Assembly: GCA_965221655.1 (NCBI GenBank)
Contig: OZ244906.1
Span: 434,001 to 498,000, forward strand
Reading direction: 5' to 3'
Source of the DNA: Bin107 sp965221655
GTDB taxonomy: Bacteria > UBA8248
DNA length: 64,000 nt
The notes beneath the pieces are model-generated. The model saw only the letters and a program-made list of their open reading frames with translations. It was not told where the DNA came from and ran no database searches. This document shows, piece after piece, positions 25,235-33,886 of this stretch; positions within the stretch are counted from its first letter, which is position 1, and each line of letters opens with the position of its first letter. The translations under genes were made by a program, and so were the position numbers.

Positions 25235-26752
25235 ATGAAAAATTACGCCCCCGACAGGGAAACCTTTCTCGCGCTTGCGAAGCGCGGAAACGTCGTCCCC
25301 GTCTACCGTGAGATACTCGCGGACCTCGATACGCCGGTGTCCGCCTACCTCAAAATTGCGGACGGCCCCTATTCGTTTCTGCTCGAGAGCGTCGAGGGCG
25401 GCGAGAAGTGGGCCAGATACACATTTTTGGGAGGCGAACCCTCCGTTGTCTTCGAGAGCAAGGGCGGGGAGGTGCGCGTCGTACGCGACGGAGAGGAAGA
25501 GAGGCGCGTGGTGGAGGACCCCATCGACGCCCTCAGGGATTTGATGCGTTCCTACAAGCCCGTCGACCTGCCCGGTCTGCCCCGGTTCTGGGGCGGGGCC
25601 ATCGGCTACATGGGCTACGACGCGGTGCGCTTCATCGAGCGTTTGCCCGAAAAGGCGCGCGACGACCTTGGGCTGCCCGATTTGCTCTTCATCGTAACGA
25701 AGTCGCTGCTCATCTTCGACAGCGTGGCCCAGAAGATATACGTCCTCGCCCACGCGCACCTGCGCGAGGGGGACGACCCGGAGGCGGCCTACGAAGAGGC
25801 CTGCGCCCGCGTGGACGCGCTCATCGAGAAGTTGCGGGGGCCGTCGCTCGCCCTGCCGCGCGCGCCCGATGCGGTGCCTGAGAAGGGCGAGGGCGGCCAT
25901 CCCGTGGAGGGGATGCCGGGTTTTTATTCCTCGTTCACGCGCGCGGGGTTCGAAAAGGCGGTCGCCGAGGCGGTGGACCTCATCCACGCGGGCGAGGCGA
26001 TTCAGGTGGTGCTTTCCCAGCGTCTGGAGAGCACGCTCGACGTGCATCCTTTCTCCGTCTACCGCGCGCTCAGGACGGTCAACCCCTCCCCCTACATGTT
26101 CTACCTCGAACTCGGCGCGGTCACCCTCGTGGGCGCCTCGCCCGAGGTGCTCGTGCGGCTCGAGGGCGAGCGGGTGGAGGTGCGCCCGATTGCGGGAACG
26201 CGCAGGCGCGGGCGCGACGATGCGGAGGATAGCGCCCTGGCCGAAGAACTCCTCGCCGACGAAAAAGAGCGCGCCGAGCACATCATGCTCGTTGACCTGG
26301 GCCGCAACGACGTAGGCCGCGTATGCGAGCGCGGCACGGTGCGCGTAACCGAGCAGATGATCGTCGAGCGCTACTCCCACGTCATGCACATCGTGAGCAA
26401 CGTCGTCGGAAAGCTGGAGCAGGGCAGGGACGCCTTCGACGTGCTGCGCGCCTCGTTTCCGGCGGGCACGGTCTCGGGCGCGCCGAAGGTGCGCGCCATG
26501 GAGATTATCGACGAGCTCGAGCCTTTGCGCCGCGGCCCCTACTCCGGGGCGGTGGGGTATTTCGGCTTCGGCGGGAGCATGGACACCTGCATCGCGATTC
26601 GTACGCTTTGTGCGCACGGGGGGAAGCTCTACCTCCAGGTGGGCGCGGGCGTCGTGGCGGACTCCCGGCCCGCCTTCGAGTACGAGGAAACCATCAACAA
26701 GGCCCGGGGTTCCCTCCGCGCTCTCGAGGTGGCGCGGAGCGGACTTCCCTAG
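25235..26752 (+). CDS. trpE: Anthranilate synthase component I
   Basis: First committed step of tryptophan synthesis: chorismate to anthranilate, with ammonia from TrpG. 505 residues. The N-terminal motif YSFLLESVEGGEKWARY (about 46-62) contains the LLES element that binds tryptophan in feedback inhibition. Catalytic-domain motifs include RPIAGTRRRG (about 315), DLGRNDVGRV (about 352), FPAGTVSGAPKVRAMEIID (about 408) and GAVGYFG (about 435). ATG 25235 follows the attenuator by about 50 bases. Regulation by attenuation and by feedback is therefore indicated. trpG follows 15 bases downstream. Confidence 0.97.
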   Translation: MKNYAPDRETFLALAKRGNVVPVYREILADLDTPVSAYLKIADGPYSFLLESVEGGEKWARYTFLGGEPSVVFESKGGEVRVVRDGEEERRVVEDPIDALRDLMRSYKPVDLPGLPRFWGGAIGYMGYDAVRFIERLPEKARDDLGLPDLLFIVTKSLLIFDSVAQKIYVLAHAHLREGDDPEAAYEEACARVDALIEKLRGPSLALPRAPDAVPEKGEGGHPVEGMPGFYSSFTRAGFEKAVAEAVDLIHAGEAIQVVLSQRLESTLDVHPFSVYRALRTVNPSPYMFYLELGAVTLVGASPEVLVRLEGERVEVRPIAGTRRRGRDDAEDSALAEELLADEKERAEHIMLVDLGRNDVGRVCERGTVRVTEQMIVERYSHVMHIVSNVVGKLEQGRDAFDVLRASFPAGTVSGAPKVRAMEIIDELEPLRRGPYSGAVGYFGFGGSMDTCIAIRTLCAHGGKLYLQVGAGVVADSRPAFEYEETINKARGSLRALEVARSGLP

Positions 26753-26767
26753 GCCGGAGAACACGAA

Positions 26768-27352
26768 ATGCCGCGCGTATTGATGATCGACAACTACGAT
26801 TCGTTCACCTATAACCTCGTGCAGTACCTGGCCGAGCTGGGGGCGGAGGTCACGGTGTGGCGAAACGACAGCTTCGCTCTGGATGACGTGGTGGAACTCG
26901 CCCCCGACCTCGTCGTCATCTCCCCCGGGCCGGGGCAGCCCGTGTCGGCGGGGCTTTCGATGCCGCTCGTCGAGAGATACGCAGGCCAGTTCCCCATTCT
27001 GGGCGTATGTCTGGGGCACCAGGCCATCGCTGCGGTCTTCGGCGGTTCCATCGTGCGTGCGGAGCGCATCATGCACGGCAAGACATCTGCGATTCGCCAC
27101 GACGCGCGCGGCGTCTTCCGGGGGTTGCCCAACCCCATGACGGCCACGCGCTACCACAGCCTCCTGCTGGCGCAAGCGAACCTTCCTCCCGATATAGAGG
27201 TGTGCGCCGAGACCGAGGAGGGAGAAATCATGGGGCTGCGCATCCGCGGGATGCCCGTGGCGGGGGTGCAGTTTCACCCCGAGTCGATACTCACGCCCGA
27301 GGGCAAGGCGCTGCTCGCCAACGCACTGGAAGGAGCCGTCGCGCGCCCTTGA
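26768..27352 (+). CDS. trpG: Anthranilate synthase component II (glutamine amidotransferase)
   Basis: Class I glutaminase that supplies ammonia to TrpE; 194 residues. N-terminus MLMIDNYDSFTYNLVQYL-like, oxyanion motif ISPGPGQP (about 56), nucleophile Cys in LGVCLGHQAI (about 80), and His-Glu in VQFHPESILT (about 171). It could also serve PabB, as PabA does, since no separate pabA is visible. A 112-base spacer with a GCCCCGGGGC palindrome separates it from trpD. Confidence 0.95.
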   Translation: MPRVLMIDNYDSFTYNLVQYLAELGAEVTVWRNDSFALDDVVELAPDLVVISPGPGQPVSAGLSMPLVERYAGQFPILGVCLGHQAIAAVFGGSIVRAERIMHGKTSAIRHDARGVFRGLPNPMTATRYHSLLLAQANLPPDIEVCAETEEGEIMGLRIRGMPVAGVQFHPESILTPEGKALLANALEGAVARP

Positions 27353-27464
27353 GCGAACGCCCCGGGGCGGGTATGGTGGCGCAAGTCTTCGCGCAGCACG
27401 AGAATTTTCTTCGCCCCAGGCGGCAGCGGCGGGGAGCACCGCCATCCGAGAAGGATATGCGTCC

Positions 27465-28475
27465 ATGATGCAGGAAGCCATCGGCAAACTCGTGGGAGGA
27501 GGACACCTGAGCGCGGATGAGGCCGAGCAGGTGATGGACCTCATCATGACGGGCGAGGCCACCCCCGCGCAGATCGGCGCCTACCTGGTGGCGCTTCGCA
27601 TGGCCGGGGAAACGCCCGAGGAGATAGCGGGCAGCGTCCGCTCCATGCGGGCCAGGGCGACGTGGGTGAAGACGAAGCATCCTTTCGTCATCGACGTGGT
27701 CGGCACGGGGGGAGACGGCGCCGGCACCTTCAACATCAGCACGAGTGCGGCCCTCGTCGTGGCGGCGGCGGGCCAGCCCGTCGCCAAGCACGGCAACCGC
27801 GCGGTGTCGAGCAAGTCGGGTGCCGCCGACGTGCTCAAGGCCCTGGGCGTCAACATCGAGGCCCCTCCCGAGAAGGTGGGTGAGTGTATCGACGAGGTGG
27901 GCGTGGGCTTTCTGTTCGCCCCCCTGCTGCACGGGGCGATGCGCCACGCCATCGGCCCCCGGCGAGAAATCGCCATGCGGAGCATCTTCAACGTCATGGG
28001 GCCGCTCACGAACCCCGCGCGCGCCCAGAGCCAGTTGGTGGGCGTCTACGCACCCGAACTCACCGAACTGGTGGCGGACGTGCTGCGCCAGGTGGGTTGC
28101 CGCAGGGCACTCGTCGTGCACGGCTCCGACGGCATGGACGAGCTCACGCTCACGGGGCCATCGCGCGTTTCGGAGTGGAACGGAAGCGGCATCGAAACCT
28201 ACGAGATAACGCCGGAGGACGCGGGTCTCTCCCGCGCGGGGGCAGAGGCTCTCCAGGGCGGAGCGCCCGAGGAGAACGCGGAGATCACGCGCGCCGTGCT
28301 GAACGGCGAGCGCGGCCCCAGGCGCGATATCGTACTTCTGAACGCTGCCGCCGCGCTGTTGGTCGCCGAGAAGGCGCAAACGCTCGAGGAGGGCGTGCAC
28401 CGCGCGGCCGCGGCGATAGACGAAGGCAAGGCGGCGGGCGTACTCGAGCGCCTTATCGAGGTGTCCCACTATTGA
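27465..28475 (+). CDS. trpD: Anthranilate phosphoribosyltransferase
   Basis: Adds phosphoribose from PRPP to anthranilate, the second tryptophan step; 336 residues. PRPP motif VVGTGGDGAGTFNIST (about 79) and the anthranilate/metal sites KHGNRAVSSKSGAADVLKALG (split by Ser-rich turn, about 106) are present, as is GPLTNPARAQSQLVGVY (about 180). ATG 27465 is behind AAGGA. It is followed 52 bases later by trpC. Confidence 0.96.
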   Translation: MMQEAIGKLVGGGHLSADEAEQVMDLIMTGEATPAQIGAYLVALRMAGETPEEIAGSVRSMRARATWVKTKHPFVIDVVGTGGDGAGTFNISTSAALVVAAAGQPVAKHGNRAVSSKSGAADVLKALGVNIEAPPEKVGECIDEVGVGFLFAPLLHGAMRHAIGPRREIAMRSIFNVMGPLTNPARAQSQLVGVYAPELTELVADVLRQVGCRRALVVHGSDGMDELTLTGPSRVSEWNGSGIETYEITPEDAGLSRAGAEALQGGAPEENAEITRAVLNGERGPRRDIVLLNAAAALLVAEKAQTLEEGVHRAAAAIDEGKAAGVLERLIEVSHY

Positions 28476-28527
28476 GACGCCGGCGCGGGCGGTTCCGCGC
28501 GTCGGCCCGGCAGGGGAGCATGAAACG

Positions 28528-29355
28528 TTGACGCTTGCGACGCACACCGTTCTCGACGGCCTCGTGGAGGGCGTTCGCGAGGATTTGGAGGCGGCCAGGA
28601 GCGCGCGCCCCCTGGCCGAGCTCAAGGCCCGCGCCCGCGACGCCGCGCCCACCGTGGGCTTTGCGGAAGCGCTTGCGCGCCCTGCCTCGGGTGGCGAGCG
28701 CATGCGCGTCATCGCCGAGGTGAAGCGGGCTTCCCCCTCCCAGGGTCGCATCGCCGAGGCGTTCGAGCCCGCCTCGGTCGCCGCCCGCTACGAAGAGGGC
28801 GGGGCGGCCGCCGTTTCGGTGCTCACCGAGCGCAGAAAGTTCCAGGGCGATATGGCGCATCTCGAGCAGGTGCGCGAGGCGATCGACCTGCCCGTCATGC
28901 GCAAGGAGTTCATTTTCTCGGACTACCAGATTCTCGAGGCGCGCGTGGGCGGGGCGGACGCCGTGCTGCTCATAGCGGCCATCCTCGAGACGGCGCAGAT
29001 GGAGGACTTGCGCGGCCTGGCGCAGGAGTGGGGCATGGACGCCTTGGTGGAGGTCTACGCCGAGGAGGAGCTCGGGCGTGCGCTCGAGGCGGGCGGCCGG
29101 GTGCTGGGCGTGAACAACCGCAACCTCAAGACGTTCGAGGTCGATGCCGGGCATACCTCCCGCGTGTTCGGCCTGCTCACGCCCGCGCAGAGGGAGGAGC
29201 GCGTGCTGGTGTCGGAGAGCGGCATCTTCGGCTGGGACGAGGTGGCCCCACTGGCGGAAGAAGGCGTGGACGCCGTCCTCGTCGGGGAGGCTCTCATGCG
29301 CGCACCCGACCCCGCGAAGCTGCTGCGAGAGCTGCGGGGACTTCCTGAAAGATAA
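28528..29355 (+). CDS. trpC: Indole-3-glycerol-phosphate synthase
   Basis: Cyclises CdRP to indole-3-glycerol phosphate; TIM barrel of 275 residues. Signatures: RVIAEVKRASPSQG (about 62-75), catalytic Lys in PVMRKEFIF (about 130), LGVNNRNLKTF (about 194) and VSESGIF (about 229). TTG at 28528 is chosen because GGGGAG lies upstream and an ATG at 28520 is followed at once by a stop in its own frame. It is the last gene of the trp cluster; trpF, trpB and trpA are not in the window. A terminator follows 7 bases after the stop. Confidence 0.95.
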   Translation: MTLATHTVLDGLVEGVREDLEAARSARPLAELKARARDAAPTVGFAEALARPASGGERMRVIAEVKRASPSQGRIAEAFEPASVAARYEEGGAAAVSVLTERRKFQGDMAHLEQVREAIDLPVMRKEFIFSDYQILEARVGGADAVLLIAAILETAQMEDLRGLAQEWGMDALVEVYAEEELGRALEAGGRVLGVNNRNLKTFEVDAGHTSRVFGLLTPAQREERVLVSESGIFGWDEVAPLAEEGVDAVLVGEALMRAPDPAKLLRELRGLPER

Positions 29356-29362
29356 CGAACGG

Positions 29363-29394
29363 CCCCGCGCCACACCCGCGGGGGCATGGTTTTT
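29363..29394 (+). terminator. Intrinsic terminator after trpC
   Basis: CCCCGCG (29363-29369) pairs with CGCGGGG (29377-29383) around a 7-base loop; a T5 run is at 29390-29394 after a short GCATGG spacer. It marks the end of the trp operon. Confidence 0.6.
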
Positions 29395-29441
29395 GTCGGT
29401 TGGGCGCCCGTCCCGCGGCGTCGCCTGGGGGGAGAATCCGC

Positions 29442-30332
29442 ATGTACGACGAAATTTTCTATTACAGCGACGGCCTGAAAATCGCGGCCCACCTCTATAC
29501 GCCCCGGGACTGGAAGCCGGGCGACGCACCCCGCCCGGCCATCGTCTGCCTGCACGGCTACAGCGGCATGAAGGAAATCTACGGCATGGATGTCCCCCGG
29601 CGGCTCTGGGAGGAGGGCTACTTCATCCTCGCCCCCGACCACCGGGGTTTTGGCAAGAGCGAGGGCGCGCGCGGCCGCCAGCGGCCACTCGAGCAGGCTC
29701 AGGATACCTACGACGCCCTCTCCTACATGGAGACGGTAGAGGGCGTCGACCCTGCGCGCATCGGCATATACGGCACGAGTTTCGGCGGGGCGAACGCCAT
29801 CTGGGTGGCGGCCTTCGACGAGCGCGTGAAGGTGGTGGTCTCCTCCGTGGGGGTGCACGAGGGCGAACGCTGGATGCGCTCGGTCAGAAGACCCCACGAG
29901 TGGGCTGCGTTCCACCAGCAGGTGATGCGGGCGGCCCGCAAGCGGGTGACCACCGGCGAGCCGACCACCATGCCGCTGCCCGAGATCATGCTTTGCGACC
30001 CCCACACGCTCGAAGTCATCCGCACGCACCACCAAAAGCACGGCGACTACGTGAAGGACTACGACCTCCAAAGCGCAGAGGCCTGCTGGCGCTACAAGCC
30101 CGAGTGGGTGGCGGAGAGAATCGCCCCCCGGCCCGTGTTGTTCATCTATTCGGAAAACGACTACCTCGTGCCCGTCGATCAGCAGATTCGCTGCTACGAG
30201 GCGTGCGGCGAGCCGAAGAAGATCGTCAAGCTCCCCGGTGCCCAGCACTACGAGTCGTATTACTTCTGCAGCCCTGCGCACCACGAAATCGGCATGGTCG
30301 AGGCCATCGCCTGGTTCGAGAAGTATTTATAG
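29442..30332 (+). CDS. Alpha/beta hydrolase (S9/dienelactone hydrolase-like)
   Basis: 296-residue cytoplasmic hydrolase. The nucleophile elbow is YGTSFGGANA (about 111). The oxyanion region is CLHGYSGMKEIYG (about 37). The likely acid is the Asp in YSENDYLVPVDQQ (about 236) and the His in GAQHYESYY (about 266). These fit serine hydrolases of the BAAT/dienelactone/peptidase S9 superfamily. ATG 29442 is preceded by GGGGGAGAA; upstream in-frame GTG-type starts lack such a site. Substrate unknown. It sits between the trp operon and a convergent MLE-like gene; 30333-30503 holds no gene. Confidence 0.82.
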   Translation: MYDEIFYYSDGLKIAAHLYTPRDWKPGDAPRPAIVCLHGYSGMKEIYGMDVPRRLWEEGYFILAPDHRGFGKSEGARGRQRPLEQAQDTYDALSYMETVEGVDPARIGIYGTSFGGANAIWVAAFDERVKVVVSSVGVHEGERWMRSVRRPHEWAAFHQQVMRAARKRVTTGEPTTMPLPEIMLCDPHTLEVIRTHHQKHGDYVKDYDLQSAEACWRYKPEWVAERIAPRPVLFIYSENDYLVPVDQQIRCYEACGEPKKIVKLPGAQHYESYYFCSPAHHEIGMVEAIAWFEKYL

Positions 30333-30503
30333 CTTCTCGCGTCCCGGGAAGCTCCCGCATGACTGGGCGGGGGCATGGACGATGACCGCAAGCTGCAAGG
30401 CTTTCTCGTTTTTCTGCTCCCGCATGTGGGCGAGGCGTGGCCGAACGGCGAGGGGTAGGAAGGCCGCCTCGTGCGTGGTGCATGAGGCGTCTCGCGCCCC
30501 ACC

Positions 30504-31637
30504 TCACGCGATGCGGGTGCCGAACTTCGCTATCGCCTCTTCTGAGAGCGTGAGCCCCAGCCCCGGCGCGTCGTTCAGGTAGAGCGTTCCGTTCTCGATG
30601 CGCGGGGGGTTTTCGAACAATTCGGCCTGGAGCGGGTCGCGCTCGGGATCGGTGAAAGATTCCACGATGCAGCCTGCGGGCGAGGCCGCCACGACGTGGG
30701 CGTGGATGAAGCAGTCGTGGTGCGGGGCCACCTCCACGTGGTTGAGTTCCGCGAGGGCGGCGAGCTTTCTCCCCATCGTGAAGCCGCCCATGCGCGTGCA
30801 GTCGAATTGCACCACCTCTATCGCTTGCTCCTCGAGCAGGGCGCGCACGCCGTGGCCCGTCATCTCGCTCTCGCCCGCGGAGAGGGGGATGTCCGTCTTG
30901 GCGGCGAGAATCTTGAGCTCGCGCCTGTCGTCGAACCAGCGCACGGGCTCTTCGAGCCACCTGGGGCGCACCTCTTTGAGCAGGCGCGCTCCCTCGATGG
31001 CGGTGGGCAGGTCCCACGCGCTGTTCACGTCGAGCATGAGCTGGGCGTCCTCGCCGATGACATCGCGGATGACGCGCAGCCGTTCCATGTCCTCGGCAAG
31101 CGAGGCGCCGCCGATTTTCGCCTTAAACGCCTGGTGGCCCTGCGCGCGCAACATCTCCATCTCTTCGCGCAACTCGCCCAGGTCTTTCCCGTCGCGGTAG
31201 TAGGCGCAGGTCACGTAGCAGGGCACCGCGTCGCGGTAGCCGCCCAGCAGACGAAACAGGGGCTGTCCCGAGGCCTTTCCCAGAATGTCCCACATGGCGA
31301 GGTCCAGAGCCGCTCCTGCGATGAGCAGCCCGTTTCGGGCCCATTCCTTCTCGTAGGCTACCTTTTGGTGGGTGATGGAGAAAATTTTCTCGTACAGCCT
31401 CTCGGGGGCGAGGGCGTCCTGGCCCACCACGAACTCCTTAAGCCCTTCGTTGAACATCTCCGCCGCACCCCGGATGAGGAGGCGGCTGCTGCCGAGGCCG
31501 AACCCCTCCAGCCCCTCGTCGGTCTTTACCCGCACCAGCAGTTCGTTCGCCTGGTGGACGGGATAGTGGCTCACCCAGTGCTCGCGTTCTTCGGGAGGAC
31601 CGGTGAGCATATAGGCTTCTACGTCCGCAATTTTCAT
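30504..31637 (-). CDS. Mandelate racemase / muconate lactonizing enzyme family protein
   Basis: Enolase-superfamily enzyme, 377 residues. The base motif is FKAKIGG (Lys-X-Lys, about 169). Metal ligands are Asp in LMLDVNSAW (about 198), Glu in RWLEEPV (about 224) and Glu in LSAGESE (about 250). The second base is likely His in VEVAPHHDC (about 300). This is the racemase or acid-sugar dehydratase layout. The substrate cannot be assigned; a sugar-acid dehydratase role is one possibility. The gene is divergent from pheA. Confidence 0.85.
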   Translation of the reverse strand: MKIADVEAYMLTGPPEEREHWVSHYPVHQANELLVRVKTDEGLEGFGLGSSRLLIRGAAEMFNEGLKEFVVGQDALAPERLYEKIFSITHQKVAYEKEWARNGLLIAGAALDLAMWDILGKASGQPLFRLLGGYRDAVPCYVTCAYYRDGKDLGELREEMEMLRAQGHQAFKAKIGGASLAEDMERLRVIRDVIGEDAQLMLDVNSAWDLPTAIEGARLLKEVRPRWLEEPVRWFDDRRELKILAAKTDIPLSAGESEMTGHGVRALLEEQAIEVVQFDCTRMGGFTMGRKLAALAELNHVEVAPHHDCFIHAHVVAASPAGCIVESFTDPERDPLQAELFENPPRIENGTLYLNDAPGLGLTLSEEAIAKFGTRIA

Positions 31638-31703
31638 GATCTTGCCTCAAAGGTTCGCGTGGATAGGGTCGTTGCGCGCGCAGTGTGCCAAACCTTCCGC
31701 GCG

Positions 31704-31732
31704 TTCACAATCGGGGGGCGTTGGGTTAGGAT
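31704..31732 (+). promoter_or_regulatory. Candidate promoter for the pheA-hisC-tyrA cluster
   Basis: TTCACA at 31704-31709, 17-bp spacer, TAGGAT at 31727-31732, in the gap between the divergent MLE-like gene and pheA. Confidence 0.4.
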
Positions 31733-31788
31733 AGCGCGTCTTTTCGCGAGTGCCTCATCGAATCCCGAACGGGAGGTTCGTCCGCGCC

Positions 31789-32625
31789 ATGAACGATTCG
31801 CCGCGCGTCAGCTATCTGGGGCCGGAGGCCACCTTCACGCACGAGGCGGCCCTGCTGCGCTTCGGCGCAGGAGCTCTCCTCACGCCCGAGGCGAGCATCG
31901 ACGCCGTGTTCGACGCGACGGAGAGCCGCCACTCCCGCTGGGGCGTGGTGCCGATAGAAAACGCCCTCGAAGGTACGGTCAACATTACGCTCGACAGACT
32001 CCTGGAGTCTCCCCTGCTGCTCGCGGGCGAAATCCGCCTGCCCATCGACATCCATCTGCTCACGAATGCTCCTTCCATCGGGGAGGTCGAGCGCATCCTC
32101 AGCCACTCCCACGCCCTGGCCCAGTGCAGGGACTGGTTGCGCGAGAAGGCAGCCGGCGTACGCATCGAAGAGGTGTCGAGCACGTCCCTGGCGGCGAAGA
32201 TGGCGGCAGAGGACGCGCGCCTCGCCGCCCTGGGCAGCAAGCTGGCGGCGGAGCACTACGGCCTCGGCGTTATGGAGGAGAAACTCGACTCCAGAACCAT
32301 CAACGTGACCCGCTTTTTCGTCATCGGAGCCGAGCAGCCCGAGCGAGGGACCAAGACAAGCCTGCTCTTCGGTCTCAAGAACCAGCCCGGTGCGCTGTTC
32401 GAAGCCCTGGCCCCGCTTGCGCAGCGCAAATTGAACATGACGAAAATCGAGTCCCGCCCCTCGCGCAAGAAGGCCTGGGAATACGTTTTTTACATGGAAG
32501 TAGACGGCCACGCGGCGGACCCCGAACTCGCCCGGGGGATAGAGGAGTTGCGCGAGCGGCTGGATTTCATTCGCGTGCTGGGTTCTTATCCCGTAGTGCA
32601 ACGCGCGCGCGAGGAGGCGGGGTAG
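31789..32625 (+). CDS. pheA: Prephenate dehydratase (monofunctional)
   Basis: Prephenate to phenylpyruvate in phenylalanine synthesis, 278 residues from ATG 31789. It begins with the dehydratase domain (VSYLGPEATFTHEAAL) and has no chorismate mutase domain, so the mutase must be elsewhere. The catalytic TRF motif is in NVTRFFVIG (about 173). A C-terminal ACT domain (KTSLLFGLKNQPGALFEAL, then MTKIESRPS) suggests feedback by phenylalanine. RBS GGGAGG at 31771-31776 is 12 bases away; GTG 31750 would be an alternative without an RBS. First gene of an aromatic amino acid cluster. Confidence 0.94.
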   Translation: MNDSPRVSYLGPEATFTHEAALLRFGAGALLTPEASIDAVFDATESRHSRWGVVPIENALEGTVNITLDRLLESPLLLAGEIRLPIDIHLLTNAPSIGEVERILSHSHALAQCRDWLREKAAGVRIEEVSSTSLAAKMAAEDARLAALGSKLAAEHYGLGVMEEKLDSRTINVTRFFVIGAEQPERGTKTSLLFGLKNQPGALFEALAPLAQRKLNMTKIESRPSRKKAWEYVFYMEVDGHAADPELARGIEELRERLDFIRVLGSYPVVQRAREEAG

Positions 32626-32727
32626 CCGAGGGCTCCTCCACGCCTCGTCGTTCGACGCAGTGGAGGGGAGGGGGATGCGAGTGATTTTTCGCGGGTGCGC
32701 GCGTTGCGCGTACGATAGGGAGAGCAG

Positions 32728-33816
32728 ATGAAATACCAAAGGGCGCGGCCTGTTTCGGACATCATCGTCTATCAGCCGGGCAAGCCCGTCGAGGAGCTCG
32801 AGCGCGAACTCGGCATCACAGGTTCCGTCAAGGTGGCCTCGAACGAAAACCCCCTGGGGCCATCGCCCAGGGCCGTCGAGGCTCTGCGCAGGGCCATTGG
32901 GGAGTTGCACCGCTATCCCGACGGCGGGGGCTATTATCTCAAAAACGCACTGGCCGCCCACCACGGGCTGGCGCCCGGGAATTTCGTTCTCGGAAACGGA
33001 ACGAACGAGGTGCTGGAAATTCTCGCGCACGCCTATCTCGATCCGGGCGATCCGGTGGTCTTCTCCGAAGGCGCCTTCATCGTCTACCACATCGTCTCGC
33101 AATTGAGTTGCTGCGAGGTCAGGCGCGCGCCCATGCGCGACTACCACCAGGACCTCGACGCCATGGCCGACCTTACGTGCGAGAAGACGAAAATCGTCTT
33201 CCTCGCCAACCCGAACAACCCGACGGGCACGGCGGTAGGAGAGGGGCGTCTGCGGGAGTTTCTCCAAAAAATTCCGTCGACCACCCTCGTGGTGATGGAC
33301 GAGGCTTATTGCCACTACGCGCATCTGGAGGATTACCCCGACGCCACGCGGATGCTGGCTGAATTTCCGAACCTCGTCGCCATGCGCACCTTCTCCAAGG
33401 TCTACGGCCTCGCCGCCTTGCGGGTCGGCTACGCCGCGGCGGACCCCGAAGTCGCCGAGGCGATGGAGAACGTTCGTGAGCCGTTCAACGTCAACTCCCT
33501 GGCCCTCGTTGCGGCCGAAGCCGCCCTGGGGGACGTGGAGCACGTCGAGCGGACGGTGGCGGCGAACGCCGAGGGGCGCGAGCATTTCGTCTATGAACTC
33601 GCGGCGATGGGCCTTCCCTTCGTGCCCACGCAGGGCAACTTCATGATGGTGGAGGTGGGCGAGGGCATGCGGGTCTACGAGGCGCTGCTCAGGGAGGGCG
33701 TCATCGTCCGGCCGGTGGGGGGGTACGGCTTCCCGCGCCACGTGCGGATTTCCATCGGCACGCGCGAGGAGAACGAGCGCATCCTCGCCGCATTGGGCAA
33801 GGTGCTCGGGTCGTAG
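32728..33816 (+). CDS. hisC: Histidinol-phosphate / aromatic aminotransferase
   Basis: Class I/II PLP aminotransferase of 362 residues in the HisC group. Motifs: LGNGTNEVLEIL (about 90), VFLANPNNPTGTAVG (about 158), DEAYCHYA (about 190) and PLP lysine in TFSKVYGLAALRVGYA (about 220). Flanked by pheA and tyrA, it is likely to act on aromatic keto acids, as hisC copies in this position do in some pseudomonads. No other his gene is in the window. It may also serve histidine synthesis. Confidence 0.9.
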   Translation: MKYQRARPVSDIIVYQPGKPVEELERELGITGSVKVASNENPLGPSPRAVEALRRAIGELHRYPDGGGYYLKNALAAHHGLAPGNFVLGNGTNEVLEILAHAYLDPGDPVVFSEGAFIVYHIVSQLSCCEVRRAPMRDYHQDLDAMADLTCEKTKIVFLANPNNPTGTAVGEGRLREFLQKIPSTTLVVMDEAYCHYAHLEDYPDATRMLAEFPNLVAMRTFSKVYGLAALRVGYAAADPEVAEAMENVREPFNVNSLALVAAEAALGDVEHVERTVAANAEGREHFVYELAAMGLPFVPTQGNFMMVEVGEGMRVYEALLREGVIVRPVGGYGFPRHVRISIGTREENERILAALGKVLGS

Positions 33817-33886
33817 ACCGGTCCCCTCCGGGGATGATGCGGCACACCCTCGCGGGACGGCCATAAGGCCATAAAAGGATTTGCGG

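Noticed and set aside
24164..27562. Very long open frame (over 1,100 codons) on the minus strand across truA, trpE and trpG
   Set aside because: It is antisense to well-supported genes, is Arg/His/Gly-rich with no recognisable motif and has no start context. High-GC coding sequence often leaves the opposite strand free of stops.
31638..31788. Leader peptide with Phe codons ahead of pheA, by analogy to the trp leader
   Set aside because: No short ORF with repeated Phe codons and no terminator hairpin with T-run was seen in the gap.
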